Source of the DNA: Acidimicrobiales bacterium
GTDB lineage: Bacteria > Actinomycetota > Acidimicrobiia > Acidimicrobiales > SZUA-35
Assembly (NCBI GenBank): GCA_041394265.1
Contig: JAWKIO010000005.1
Span: 310,001 to 374,000 of the forward strand
Length of the DNA: 64,000 bases
Direction of reading: 5' to 3'
Shown: positions 8,062-16,473 of the stretch, piece by piece
How the letters are laid out: every line of letters begins with the position of its first letter
Numbering within the stretch: position 1 is the stretch's first letter
Program-made: the position numbers and the translations under genes
Notes under the pieces: model-generated
What the model was told of the DNA's origin: nothing
Database searches by the model: none
What the model saw: only the letters and a program-made list of their open reading frames with translations

Positions 8062-8921
8062 TGTTGGCCGCTGCAGGCACCGAATCACCTTGGGCGTGGG
8101 AAGCCCGCCCCGATGTGTGGCTACTCGTACTATCGATTGCAGTGGGGTATTGGTGGTCACTGACCAGGCTTCGTCCCAAACTCCCCGGCCCGCCTCCCAT
8201 GCCTGGGCGTGCGAGCCGATTCCGGTTCGCGTCCGGGGTCGTTGTGTTGTGGATCGCCGTCGATTGGCCGATGGACCGGCTCGGCGACGACTATCTCTTC
8301 AGCGCTCACATGGTCCAGTTCCTGATGATCACGCTGATCTCGGCACCGCTGTTGGTTGCAGGGACTCCGACCTGGCTCCAGGTCGAGCTGACGCAGCCGA
8401 TCCGGGGGATTCTCGGATTCCTTGGTCGGGGCCCTGCCGCTCTCGGTCTGTTTCAGGTGGTTCTGGTCGTGACGCACCTTCCGACCGTTGTGGCGTTGTA
8501 CACCTCGAACTCGGTCGTCCATTTCACGCTTCACGCGCTCTGGGTGCTGAGCGGATGTTTGTTCTGGTTGCCGTTGCTGGGATCAGAACCCATGGTCCGT
8601 CCGCTTCGTCCTCCGCTCAAGGTGGTCTACCTCATCGGAGCCACCGTGATTCCCACGGTCCCGGCGGGTTTTTTGACCTGGACCGATAGGGCCCTCTACG
8701 ACTCCTATGCTGACGCACCGCGATTGTGGGGCATCTCGGCGGTCGAGGATCTTCAGCTCGCAGGCATCATCATGAAGCTCGGTGGCGGCACCATTCTGTG
8801 GGCATTCATTCTCTGGATGTTCGTGACTTGGGCGAATGCGGAGCGGGATTCGTCAACACCGGACGCCGCTGAACCGCTGGCTGGCGCCGTCACTGATCCC
8901 TCGCTCGAACCCGTCGATTGA
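8058..8921 (+). CDS. ctaG: CtaG-family (caa3-type) cytochrome oxidase assembly / copper membrane protein
   Basis: The 287-residue polytopic protein has about seven membrane helices. Diagnostic features of the caa3-CtaG family are the WPMDRLGDDYLFSAHMVQFLMI segment, with the conserved His-Met in SAHMVQ, the VVLVVTHLPTVVALY and HFTLHALWVLSGCLFWLP helices with conserved His, and the late LAGIIMKLGGGTILWAFI helix. The family supports copper delivery to cytochrome oxidase and is common in actinobacterial copper loci, often beside CopC/CopD. It is translationally coupled to the preceding small membrane gene. Confidence 0.85.
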   Translation: MMLAAAGTESPWAWEARPDVWLLVLSIAVGYWWSLTRLRPKLPGPPPMPGRASRFRFASGVVVLWIAVDWPMDRLGDDYLFSAHMVQFLMITLISAPLLVAGTPTWLQVELTQPIRGILGFLGRGPAALGLFQVVLVVTHLPTVVALYTSNSVVHFTLHALWVLSGCLFWLPLLGSEPMVRPLRPPLKVVYLIGATVIPTVPAGFLTWTDRALYDSYADAPRLWGISAVEDLQLAGIIMKLGGGTILWAFILWMFVTWANAERDSSTPDAAEPLAGAVTDPSLEPVD

Positions 8922-9008
8922 GACAGTCGAAAGGCATCTGCTGCAGATCCACGAGGGCGCTGCGCGCTGCAATCGAAAGCGTTTCGGGCCAGTCGGCTCA
9001 GAATGGGG

Positions 9009-9521
9009 TCAGTACACGAACGGCGTCAGCGTGCCGTCGGTTCCGATGAGCATGACGGGTTGGGTTTGCCATGATTGTTGGTCGCCGCCCATGCCGGGTG
9101 AGTCGGCGGGCATTCCTGGGAGTGCGAGCCCGGCTGCGTCTGGGCGTTCGGCCAGCAGCGTGAGGATCGCTTCGACCGGCACGTGTCCTTCGATCGCGTA
9201 TCCGCTGACGATCGCTGTGTGGCACGACATGGCGTTTCGGGGCACGCCGAGATCGGCGGCGGTCTGGAGACGTCCTGGATCGTCGACGACTGTTGCGGCG
9301 GCTCCGTTTTCTTGTAGGTACACGACCCACCCGGTGCAGCAGCCTCAACCGGGATCGCGAAACACCTCGAAGGTGATGCCGGTCAGGTCGGTCGCTTGGC
9401 TTGAGGGCTGCACGATTGCGTCACTGCCGGCGATGCCGGCCTGTGGTTGCGAGGAACCGCCGCAGCCGGCGGCGACCGCGACTACCAGTGCCAGAGCAGG
9501 GATTGTTGCCGATCTCTTCAT
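9009..9521 (-). CDS. DUF411 metal-binding lipoprotein with in-frame TGA (possible selenocysteine)
   Basis: The start is ATG 9521, beginning MKRSATIPALALVVAVAAGC with a lipobox (AAGC). The DUF411 domain follows: TFEVFRDPG, then an in-frame TGA at 9347-9345, then GCCTGWVVYLQENGA, LGVPRNAMSCHTAIVSGYAIEGHVP, and AGLALPGMPADSPGMG. In this family the TGA position is the first Cys of CGCC, so the motif would be U-G-C-C. Downstream of TGA, 15-31 nt away, GUGGGU-CGUGU-ACCUAC can fold into a 6-bp stem (one G-U pair) with a 5-nt loop whose second base is G. That fits the bacterial SECIS pattern. Without Sec insertion it is a nonsense pseudogene. A BlaI-type operator lies directly upstream. Confidence 0.7.
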
Positions 9522-9531
9522 CCATGCATGC

Positions 9532-9548
9532 TACGACAGTGAGTCGCA
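9532..9548 (-). promoter_or_regulatory. BlaI/CopY-type operator (DUF411 gene)
   Basis: TACGACA GTG AGTCGCA. It lies 11 bases upstream of the DUF411 lipoprotein start at 9521 and fits the island-wide 7+3+7 palindrome with two mismatches in the right arm. Confidence 0.65.
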
Positions 9549-9614
9549 CATGAAACGTCGTGTCAGGCTGGAGAAGGCTTGCATTACATCAGCCAATGTG
9601 AATATCATTGACGG

Positions 9615-9929
9615 ATGATGTCTCAACACGCGCTTGCGACCCTCGAACGGTTTGGGACGGCGTTGGCTGATCCGATTCGACGACAAGTTCTGCTGCTTCT
9701 TGTCGAAGGGCCGTGGTATCCCAACGATTTGTTGGAGCGGATCGACACGAGCCAGCCGAATCTGTCGAACCATTTGGCCTGTCTTCGCGGGTGCGGTCTG
9801 GTGCGCAGCGAGCGTGAGGGAAGGCGTGTTCGCTACGAGCTGGCATCGGAAGGGCTGGCGCACGCGTTGACCGATTTGACCACGGTCGAGCTGAGCGTCG
9901 AGGACCATGACCACATGGGACGGTCGTGA
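9615..9929 (+). CDS. ArsR/SmtB-family regulator, CmtR-like
   Basis: The 104-residue winged-helix protein (ATG 9615 or 9618) has LADPIRRQVLLLL, YPNDLLERIDTSQPNLSNHLACLRGCGLVRSEREGRRVRYEL. The Cys pair within helix 4 (ACLRGCG) is the CmtR Cd/Pb site. The C-terminal VEDHDHMG offers His ligands rather than the third CmtR Cys, so specificity may differ. An AT-rich imperfect dyad (AATGTGAATATCATTGAC, about 9594-9611) just upstream is a plausible self-operator. It heads an operon with an ICMT-like methyltransferase, a dehydrogenase-like protein and a P1B-4 ATPase. Confidence 0.85.
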   Translation: MMSQHALATLERFGTALADPIRRQVLLLLVEGPWYPNDLLERIDTSQPNLSNHLACLRGCGLVRSEREGRRVRYELASEGLAHALTDLTTVELSVEDHDHMGRS

Positions 9930-10528
9930 TGGCGGCATTCGCGTTGATGTTGTTCGCCGTGATGTTCACGGTGGTGTTCGTTGCCAGAACCCTGGTCCAG
10001 AAGCGGCGCACGGGTGACAGCGGAATCCGGGCCGGGTCATTGCGCTCAGCGCTCGGATCGGCCGAATGGTTCGCCGGATGGTTGCTGGTGGTTGCGCTGG
10101 TCGCAGCCGCTGCTGCTCCGGTGGCTGAGTTGGCTGGGTTGGACCCGTGGTACGAATCGGTCTGGGTTCGAGGTTTCGGGGTTGGGTTCGCTGTGGTCGG
10201 GATCGTGCTGACGTTCGCGTCGCAGCTTTCGATGGGCGACGAGTGGCGGATCGGGGTCGATCGGGCCGAGACGACGGAGTTGGTGACGCAAGGTGCGTTC
10301 AGGGTGGTCCGCAACCCGATCTTCAGCTGCGTCATCCTCACCGGTGTCGGCCTGGCGTTGATGGTGCCCAACAGCATCTCGGCGATCGGGATTGTTGTGC
10401 TGGTCGTGGCCATCGAGTTACAGGTCCGCTGCGTTGAAGAGCCGCACCTGCGTGAGCTGCATGGCGATGCCTACACCGGGTACGCATCCCAGGTCGGACG
10501 ATTGGTCCCAGGGCTCGGGCGTGGCTGA
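9926..10528 (+). CDS. Isoprenylcysteine carboxyl methyltransferase-like membrane protein
   Basis: The 200-residue membrane protein starts at GTG 9926 or ATG 9929, overlapping the ArsR stop. It has four to five helices and the C-terminal ICMT/PEMT signature: LVTQGAFRVVRNPIFSCVIL (R-x2-R-x-P-x-Y/F region), then VEEPHLRELHGDAYTGYASQVGRLVP (the E-x2-L-x3-G-x2-Y motif). Related proteins are found next to metal ATPases and regulators, including in Cd/Zn/Co operons, but their substrate is unknown. It overlaps the next gene by 8 bases. Confidence 0.8.
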   Translation: MMAAFALMLFAVMFTVVFVARTLVQKRRTGDSGIRAGSLRSALGSAEWFAGWLLVVALVAAAAAPVAELAGLDPWYESVWVRGFGVGFAVVGIVLTFASQLSMGDEWRIGVDRAETTELVTQGAFRVVRNPIFSCVILTGVGLALMVPNSISAIGIVVLVVAIELQVRCVEEPHLRELHGDAYTGYASQVGRLVPGLGRG

Positions 10529-11615
10529 GCACGCAACCGTCGTGATCGGCGGAGCCGGCGTCGTCGGGGGCCACGTGGCCCGGCTGCTCGCCCAGGATGG
10601 GCACAGAGTGTTGGTGTCGAGCCGCAGACTCACTACGGCTGCGGCGGCGGCTCGAAGCATCGAGGGCGCGGAACCAGTCGTCGTGGACACCGACGATCCC
10701 CGCTGGAGTCTCCCTGATGATGCCGGGCTCGTGATCGACTGCACCGGGAGCGGTCGGCTCGAGGTGGCACAAGCTGCGGCCGCAGCCGGCGCAGACCTCA
10801 TCGACACGACGGCATCGAGTGGCCACATCGCGTCACTCGAAGAACTCGACCAGGCGTTTGCGAGCAGCGGCTGTCGCCTGTTGTCGAGCGTCGGCTTGGC
10901 GCCGGGGCTATCCAGCGTTCTCGCCAACACCGTTCATCGGTCCGAGCATCCCGAGTCGATTCTCGTGCAGGGGGTGCTCGACACCCGCGACGAGTACGGC
11001 CCCGGATCAACTGCCTTCACCCTCGGCAAGGTGGGCACCGAGTTCGCCGATCCCGCGACCGGGGAACGCGTGCGGAACTACAGCGGGCTGACGCGTCCGC
11101 GCTTGCCCGCCGGGTTCGGGCGTTGTCTGCTTGGCCGGGTTGACTTCCCCGACCAGTACACCCTCGGATCCGATCTTGGCGTGCCGGTGACCACCCACTA
11201 CGGGTTCACCAACGAGGTCATCACCGCCGCTTTGGCTGTCCTCACACGCATCCGGCGTGCGCGCAGAGCGCTCGAGCGGGTCACGTCGCTGATTCCGGAA
11301 CCCACTGGCACGGGCCCATGGTTGATCACCGCCGGAACAGCCCGTCGCCGGGTCTGGGCCACAGGAACCGGCCAGGCCTACGGCACTGCGGTGGTCACCC
11401 GCCTTGCAGCACGTCTGCTCGCCGGGGGCGGCATCACCCCTGGCCACCATCGTTTGTACCGGCATCTCGCCCTCGATCCAGCGACCATTGCCGACCTCGC
11501 CGAGTACGGCATCGCGATCGCATTCGACCATCACCAACTCGACCCAACCCGAACCATCTTCGGTCGCCAGATTGCGGCCTCGGCGAGCGCAGCAGAAAGA
11601 GACAGCACACAGTGA
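10521..11615 (+). CDS. Saccharopine dehydrogenase-like NAD(P)-binding protein
   Basis: The GTG start at 10521 overlaps the preceding stop. The 364-residue protein begins with a Rossmann nucleotide-binding motif (TVVIGGAGVVGGHVARLLAQDGHRVLVSSR), then VVDTDD, LVIDCTGSGRLEVAQAAAAAGADLIDTT and LSSVGLAPGLSSVLAN, a layout typical of saccharopine/homospermidine dehydrogenase-like proteins. The C-terminal half includes a GFTNEVITAAL segment. No metal motif is seen. Its place between a metal sensor and a metal ATPase suggests a role in a metallophore-like metabolite or metal stress, which is unproven. Confidence 0.7.
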   Translation: MAEHATVVIGGAGVVGGHVARLLAQDGHRVLVSSRRLTTAAAAARSIEGAEPVVVDTDDPRWSLPDDAGLVIDCTGSGRLEVAQAAAAAGADLIDTTASSGHIASLEELDQAFASSGCRLLSSVGLAPGLSSVLANTVHRSEHPESILVQGVLDTRDEYGPGSTAFTLGKVGTEFADPATGERVRNYSGLTRPRLPAGFGRCLLGRVDFPDQYTLGSDLGVPVTTHYGFTNEVITAALAVLTRIRRARRALERVTSLIPEPTGTGPWLITAGTARRRVWATGTGQAYGTAVVTRLAARLLAGGGITPGHHRLYRHLALDPATIADLAEYGIAIAFDHHQLDPTRTIFGRQIAASASAAERDSTQ

Positions 11616-14062
11616 GCAACACCTTGCAACTCGACCTCGATGTCGTACTACCCGGGGCTCACGGCGCCGATGATCGCTGCGTCGCCGACCTCGTCGCCGC
11701 ACTCGGCGGTATGGACGGGATTGAATCTGTTCATGTGATCCGCAGCGATGACGCCGCCACCCCCGATCACGGCCCGCATGCCCAGGTGTGCCTGCATCTG
11801 GCGTCGGGTGCCGTGTCGATCAAGCGGCTCACCGATCGGGTCAGGGCCACCGGCGCCTCGATCGAAGACCGGTACGGTCACCTCATCGTTAAGACCGACG
11901 GCGTCGGCAACACCAGCCGGGCGGCGGCGATGACCGAACGTTTGCGCTCGATCCCCGGTGTGGTCGATGGAGCGGTCACCGTCGAAGGGCTCGTTCGAGT
12001 CGAATACGACAAGGACGCAACCGACGAGACGACTCTGCGAGCCACCTTGAACTCAATGCTCGGTCTCGACATCGCGACCCCTCGCCCTCTGCCAGGCGGT
12101 GACCACGACCACGAGCCCGGCGATGGCCATGGACATGACCACGGGCATGGTTCGAGCCGGATCGAACTCGGCGCTGCGTTGGTGTCGCTCGGCATCTATC
12201 TCGTGGCACGGGGCCTCGATTGGTTCACCGACATCGACTCGCCGGTCACCGGCCTCTACATCGCAGCAGCCGTCCTGACTGGTGTCTTCGTCGCTCGCGA
12301 TGCCTGGATGTCGGTGCGCGCAAGGGTGTTCGACATCGACCAACTGATGCTGATCGCCGCGATCGGGGCCGCGTTCATCGGCCACTGGTCCGACGCAGCA
12401 CTGCTGCTGGTGTTGTTCTCACTCGGCCACGCCCTTGAGGGGTACGCAATGAATCGGGCTCGCAACGCGATCGAGGCGCTCGGTGAGTTGGCTCCCGCAA
12501 CGGCGCGCCGCAAGGAAGACCCCACCGTCGAGGTTCCGGTCGGTGACCTCGTGGTCGGCGACGTGGTTGCGGTACGTCCGAACGAACGGCTGCCCGCAGA
12601 CGGTGTCGTCGTGGCCGGCGAGACCGCGATCGATGAGTCCGCAGTGACCGGCGAGAGCGTTCCTGTTGACAAATCAGCGATCGGGGACCCATCGGCAGCG
12701 CTGCAAGGGATCGACGCCATCGACTCGCGACACCGGGTGTTCGCAGGCACGTTGAACGGCCCCAATGCGATCGACGTGATGGTGCTCCGGGTCGCAGCCG
12801 ACTCCACCCTGGCTCGTGTCGTCCAGCTCGTCGCCGAGGCGGAAACCCAGATCTCCCCGACTCAGCGGCTCACCAAGCGGATCGTCAGGATTTTCGTACC
12901 GTCGGTGCTCGCACTCGTCGCCTTCCTGCTCGTCGTGCCGCCGCTTGCGGGTGAGGCGTTCACCGATTCGTTCGCCCGTGCGATGGCTGTCCTGGTCGCA
13001 GCCAGCCCCTGCGCCCTGGCCATCGCGACCCCCAGCGCGGTCCTCGCGGCGATCGCCCGGGCTGCCCGATCCGGGATCCTAGTGAAGGGTGGCGGCCCGC
13101 TCGAAGCACTCGGCAGCGTGTCGACGATCGCTTTCGACAAGACCGGTACCCTCACCGAGGGCAAGCCCGTCCTCACCGACATCGTGCCTGCAGTTGGCGT
13201 CGACGAGGCGGACCTACTTCGGGTCACGTTCGCTGTCGAACAATCGAGTGACCATCCGATCGCTCGAGCCATCACAGTCGGTGTCGCCGAACGAATCGGC
13301 GACTCCGTCCGCATCGAGGCAACCGGCGTGACCGCGGTGAACGGCAAGGGTGTCACCGGCGAAGTCAACGGGACCACAGTCATGATCGGCAACGCAGCGC
13401 TGTTCGAACTCACCGAAATCCCTGCCGCTGTCCAGAACACCAGTGACGTGCTCCAAGGTCGGGGCCGAACCACCATGATCGTGAGTCACGGCGAGAAATT
13501 CCTTGGTGTCCTCGGTGTCATGGACACGCCTCGCAGCGACGCCAAATCTGCGATCGAGGTCCTCCGAAGCCTCGGGATCGACACCGTTGTCATGTTGTCC
13601 GGCGACAACCAGCGTGTCGCCTCAGCCGTGGCCGGCGAAGTGGGGATCACCGACGCTCGAGGCGGCCTGTTGCCAGCCGACAAAGTCGATGCCGTCCAAG
13701 ACCTCGCCAACCACGGCGGGGTAGCCATGATCGGCGATGGCGTCAACGACGCACCAGCACTCGCCGCAGCGAGCGTCGGGATCGCAATGGGCGCAGCCGG
13801 GAGCGACGTGGCGCTCGAGACCGCCGACATCGCGCTGATGGCCGACCGGCTCGAACACCTACCCGTCGCCGTCGGCTTGGCCCGACGGGCCAGCCGAACG
13901 ATCAAACAGAACCTCTTCTTCAGTCTCGCCGTCGTCGCCGTCCTGATCCCCATGACCATTCTCGGAGTCGGGATCAGTGTCGCAGTCATCGCACACGAGG
14001 GCAGCACACTCGTCGTGGTAGCCAATGCCCTCCTGCTGTTGAACTACCGGTCCGACTCCTGA
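11612..14062 (+). CDS. P1B-4-type heavy-metal ATPase (Co/Zn/Fe class)
   Basis: The GTG start at 11612 overlaps the previous stop, giving 816 residues. The first 150 residues contain two HMA-like folds without the CxxC pair, followed by a His-rich linker (GDHDHEPGDGHGHDHGHG). The catalytic order is normal: TGES in the actuator domain, SPC in helix 6 (AASPCALAIATPS), DKTGTLTEG, the HP locus (SSDHPIARAI), and MIGDGVNDAPALAAA. SPC together with HEGST in helix 8 is the signature of P1B-4 pumps (CtpD, CoaT, CzcP), which export Co(II), Zn(II) or Fe(II). Placement under a CmtR-like sensor also suggests Cd or Co efflux. A perfect hairpin overlaps its stop codon. Confidence 0.92.
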   Translation: MSNTLQLDLDVVLPGAHGADDRCVADLVAALGGMDGIESVHVIRSDDAATPDHGPHAQVCLHLASGAVSIKRLTDRVRATGASIEDRYGHLIVKTDGVGNTSRAAAMTERLRSIPGVVDGAVTVEGLVRVEYDKDATDETTLRATLNSMLGLDIATPRPLPGGDHDHEPGDGHGHDHGHGSSRIELGAALVSLGIYLVARGLDWFTDIDSPVTGLYIAAAVLTGVFVARDAWMSVRARVFDIDQLMLIAAIGAAFIGHWSDAALLLVLFSLGHALEGYAMNRARNAIEALGELAPATARRKEDPTVEVPVGDLVVGDVVAVRPNERLPADGVVVAGETAIDESAVTGESVPVDKSAIGDPSAALQGIDAIDSRHRVFAGTLNGPNAIDVMVLRVAADSTLARVVQLVAEAETQISPTQRLTKRIVRIFVPSVLALVAFLLVVPPLAGEAFTDSFARAMAVLVAASPCALAIATPSAVLAAIARAARSGILVKGGGPLEALGSVSTIAFDKTGTLTEGKPVLTDIVPAVGVDEADLLRVTFAVEQSSDHPIARAITVGVAERIGDSVRIEATGVTAVNGKGVTGEVNGTTVMIGNAALFELTEIPAAVQNTSDVLQGRGRTTMIVSHGEKFLGVLGVMDTPRSDAKSAIEVLRSLGIDTVVMLSGDNQRVASAVAGEVGITDARGGLLPADKVDAVQDLANHGGVAMIGDGVNDAPALAAASVGIAMGAAGSDVALETADIALMADRLEHLPVAVGLARRASRTIKQNLFFSLAVVAVLIPMTILGVGISVAVIAHEGSTLVVVANALLLLNYRSDS

Positions 14063-14072
14063 GTCGGACCGG
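14047..14072 (+). terminator. Perfect 12-bp hairpin at the end of the ATPase operon
   Basis: CCGGTCCGACTC and GAGTCGGACCGG are separated by CT and span the TGA stop (14060-14062). There is no T tract, as is common for actinobacterial hairpin terminators. Confidence 0.7.
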
Positions 14073-14132
14073 CAACGTCCCTGACCTGAACCGACGCCAA
14101 CCATCCCACCGCTCCTGACGGCACGACGACGA

Positions 14133-15035
14133 TCACTGCTCCACGACGCAAGGCATTGCGGTCGGTTCCAATGGAAGCTCGGTTGCCGCCATGTCGACGA
14201 TCTCGTCCGCTTCCGGCGCAACGACCTCGACCCCCTCGTCGTACCGAAAATCGATTGCGTAACCATCGCTGTGGTCGGTGGGTGTCGTCGTGTTGGCAGA
14301 ATCAGGGCGTCGCACGACCAGTCGCTGGACCGTTCCTTCCGCTGCGACATAGACATCGATGATCGGCGGCACGTCTCGCTCGAGCGTGGCGGTCTCCTCG
14401 AATTGCTCGAGATAGCCGGCAGGGTCGAGAACGATGCGGATGCCCGGCAGGGATTGACCATCGGGTGCGATCGCGGTGATCGACGACGCAATGGAAAGCG
14501 TCGACTCGACGAGGTCGTTGGGATGGGTGGGCCAGGCTTCTCCCGCGATCGTTGCCGACAAGGAGGTGCCGAGTGCCCCGTCGATCCGGTTCAGCGTTTC
14601 GGCGTCGGTCGTAGCGTCGACGGGAATCCTCACATACGGGTGGCCGCGGTCAGGCAAGCCAAGGAGTTCACGTTCGATAAGCAGCTCGCCATCAAGGGAG
14701 TAGACCTTGCCAGCGCGTTGGCGTGAGCTGACGACCATGGCTCGGCGCTCGGCGTCGACCGCCCCGTCAATGTCTTCGACACCCGACAAACACCCCATGA
14801 ACAGTGGACCGATGGCGGTGTAGGTGAAGCGGTAGGAAGCCGGAACGTCCGATGCGGCGATCTGGGCAACTAGATCCTTCACTTCGGGTGATGCACTGTT
14901 GAGAGCGCGTGACGACGATCCACAACCCGAGGTGAGGGCCAGGAGAACGAGCCCGACAAGTGCCGAGACGGCTCGCGTGAGCCAGTCGGCACCGCGCCAC
15001 CGGCATGGGTGGCGCCCCCAAGACGACCTGTCCAT
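14133..15035 (-). CDS. LppX/LprAFG-like lipoprotein
   Basis: Starting at ATG 15035 (an ATG at 15056 lies inside the operator), the product has a basic N-terminus, a hydrophobic helix (AVSALVGLVLLALTSGCGSS) with lipobox TSGC, then about 265 residues. The pattern VKDLVAQIAAS, SYRFTYTAIG, VEDIDGAVD, DPNDLVEST and DVYVAAEGTVQRLVVRR fits the LppX/LprG fold, a periplasmic hydrophobic-ligand-binding lipoprotein. A BlaI-type operator sits 12-28 bases upstream, and blaI itself diverges from the same region. A role in envelope copper stress is inferred from that control only. Confidence 0.65.
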   Translation of the reverse strand: MDRSSWGRHPCRWRGADWLTRAVSALVGLVLLALTSGCGSSSRALNSASPEVKDLVAQIAASDVPASYRFTYTAIGPLFMGCLSGVEDIDGAVDAERRAMVVSSRQRAGKVYSLDGELLIERELLGLPDRGHPYVRIPVDATTDAETLNRIDGALGTSLSATIAGEAWPTHPNDLVESTLSIASSITAIAPDGQSLPGIRIVLDPAGYLEQFEETATLERDVPPIIDVYVAAEGTVQRLVVRRPDSANTTTPTDHSDGYAIDFRYDEGVEVVAPEADEIVDMAATELPLEPTAMPCVVEQ

Positions 15036-15046
15036 CAGCACCGAAC

Positions 15047-15063
15047 CGTTACACACTGTCGCA
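15047..15063. promoter_or_regulatory. BlaI/CopY-type operator (lipoprotein / blaI intergenic)
   Basis: CGTTACA CAC TGTCGCA, a weaker match to the consensus. It lies just upstream of the leftward lipoprotein gene and 135 bases upstream of the rightward blaI-M56 pair, so it could provide autoregulation. Confidence 0.55.
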
Positions 15064-15197
15064 GACTACTTCTCTCTTGTGGCCGAGGAGCCGAGCGGGT
15101 TGAGCCCAAGCCGATCGGCAATCAGTTGAGCGGTCAGCTCGTCGAGTCGGCACAAACCTCTCGCGTAGACTCCGAACGTGAATGGATGGGTGGAGCA

Positions 15198-15557
15198 ATG
15201 AGTCGTCGGCCGATGGGCAGCCTGGAAGCCGCTATCCTCGAGGTGCTCTGGGACAGCCCCGATGCACTCAAGCCCGGTGACGTCCTCGATCGACTCGAGA
15301 TCGAGCCGGTGGTTTCCTACTCGACGGTACTCACGATCCTTCGTCGGTTGTGGAAGAAGAACCTGGTGACTCGCTCGAAGGATGGCAAGGCCTACCGGTA
15401 TCGGCCCACTCGATCCCGCGAGCAACAAGTAGCTCAAGCCATGTCCGACGCATTTTCCGGTGCCACGGATCCCGCTGCCGCCCTTGGGCACTTCGTCGAA
15501 CAGCTCTCCGCCGAGCAAACCTCTGCGTTGCAACGGCTCCTTGGTCGTCGTCGATGA
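15198..15557 (+). CDS. blaI: BlaI/MecI/CopY-family repressor (first copy)
   Basis: The ATG at 15198 is preferred, with GGAG 5-8 bases upstream. The 119-residue winged-helix protein reads GSLEAAILEVLWDSPDALKPGDVLDRLE, with recognition helix region VVSYSTVLTILRRLWKKNLVTR and wing DGKAYRYRPT. The C-terminal helices (FVEQLSAEQTSALQRLLG) form the dimer domain of this family. The relatives are repressors inactivated by proteolysis through a membrane protease, or by copper in CopY; no CxC zinc/copper motif of CopY is present here. Its stop overlaps the M56 start by 4 bases. Confidence 0.92.
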   Translation: MSRRPMGSLEAAILEVLWDSPDALKPGDVLDRLEIEPVVSYSTVLTILRRLWKKNLVTRSKDGKAYRYRPTRSREQQVAQAMSDAFSGATDPAAALGHFVEQLSAEQTSALQRLLGRRR

Positions 15558-16441
15558 GTTTGTTCGTCGTCGCCGTCGCTATCGCCTTGCTGACGGTGCC
15601 CGCCCTCGCTGCCCGTAGCTCGATGGGGCCAACGGCGCGGGTTCGAACAGCTTGCCTTACCGCCGTGGGTGGCATGGGGCTGCTCGGGTTCGGCACGCTA
15701 CTGACTGCCAGTCCGTTGTTGCTGTGGTGGCACGACGAGGGAGAGGTGTCACGTCTGGGTCTGAGGCACCTGTCGCCCGGCGGGCCGCTGGCTTGGACGG
15801 CGAGTGGACTGATCTGCGGGCTCGGTGTGAGCTGGATTATCGGTGTTGCGCGCCAGAGCGTGGCCGCTCGACGCCGAGCATCGCTCCCGGTGTGGGCTGC
15901 GGTTTCGGTCCTTCACGACGATGGTGCAGGCGTCGAAGTGCGTGTAGCGCCGTCTCTCGAGCCGCTGGCTTTTGCTGTGCCCGGACGGGATCGTCACGTC
16001 GTCGTCTCCGAAGCGGTCACTCGACTGCCCGATCCCGAACGCCGGGCTGTGCTCGCTCACGAGGGGGCACATCTGCGCCTCGGCCACCATCGTCACCTCT
16101 TGGTCCTTGTGGCCTACGAACGCATCTGGGGATGGGTCCCAGGAGTACCGGCGGTAGTTCGCACTCACCGACGTTCGATCGAGCAGTGGGCAGACGCGGA
16201 TGCCACTCACGTCCCGCAAGTTGATCGGCAGGCAATTCTCCAAGCCCGAGCACGGCTGGGCTCCTGCAACGCCATGCCGGACAAAGAGCCCGAGGCGTCC
16301 CTCGGTGACCTCGAAACCGGCTCGTCACCTCGAGATCTCGCCGCCATCACAGTATTCGTTGCAGGTTTACTCTTCGCGGGCGCCTACACCGCAACACATA
16401 CCGTTGGGGATCTCACCGCAGCGATTGCCGCCATCCACTGA
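15554..16441 (+). CDS. M56-family membrane metallopeptidase (BlaR1-like, no sensor domain)
   Basis: The 295-residue protein has N-terminal helices (SLFVVAVAIALLTVPALAA and following), then a cytoplasmic zinc protease domain: VVVSEAVTRLPDPERRAVLAHEGAHLRLGHHRH contains HExxH (HEGAH), and SIEQWADADAT gives the distal E-x3-D-like ligand region. One more helix is near the C-terminus (AITVFVAGLLFAGAY). It is about half the length of BlaR1 and lacks the penicillin-binding sensor, so the signal is not beta-lactam. Coupling to blaI (ATGA, 15554-15557) indicates that it relieves repression. Confidence 0.88.
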   Translation: MSLFVVAVAIALLTVPALAARSSMGPTARVRTACLTAVGGMGLLGFGTLLTASPLLLWWHDEGEVSRLGLRHLSPGGPLAWTASGLICGLGVSWIIGVARQSVAARRRASLPVWAAVSVLHDDGAGVEVRVAPSLEPLAFAVPGRDRHVVVSEAVTRLPDPERRAVLAHEGAHLRLGHHRHLLVLVAYERIWGWVPGVPAVVRTHRRSIEQWADADATHVPQVDRQAILQARARLGSCNAMPDKEPEASLGDLETGSSPRDLAAITVFVAGLLFAGAYTATHTVGDLTAAIAAIH

Positions 16442-16473
16442 AACCTAGGGACCGTTTGGCCGCCTTGCGACGA

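Noticed and set aside
15009..15197. N-terminal extension of the first BlaI repressor
   Set aside because: It would include the operator at 15047 and has no family similarity; ATG 15198 has a ribosome site and the right length.
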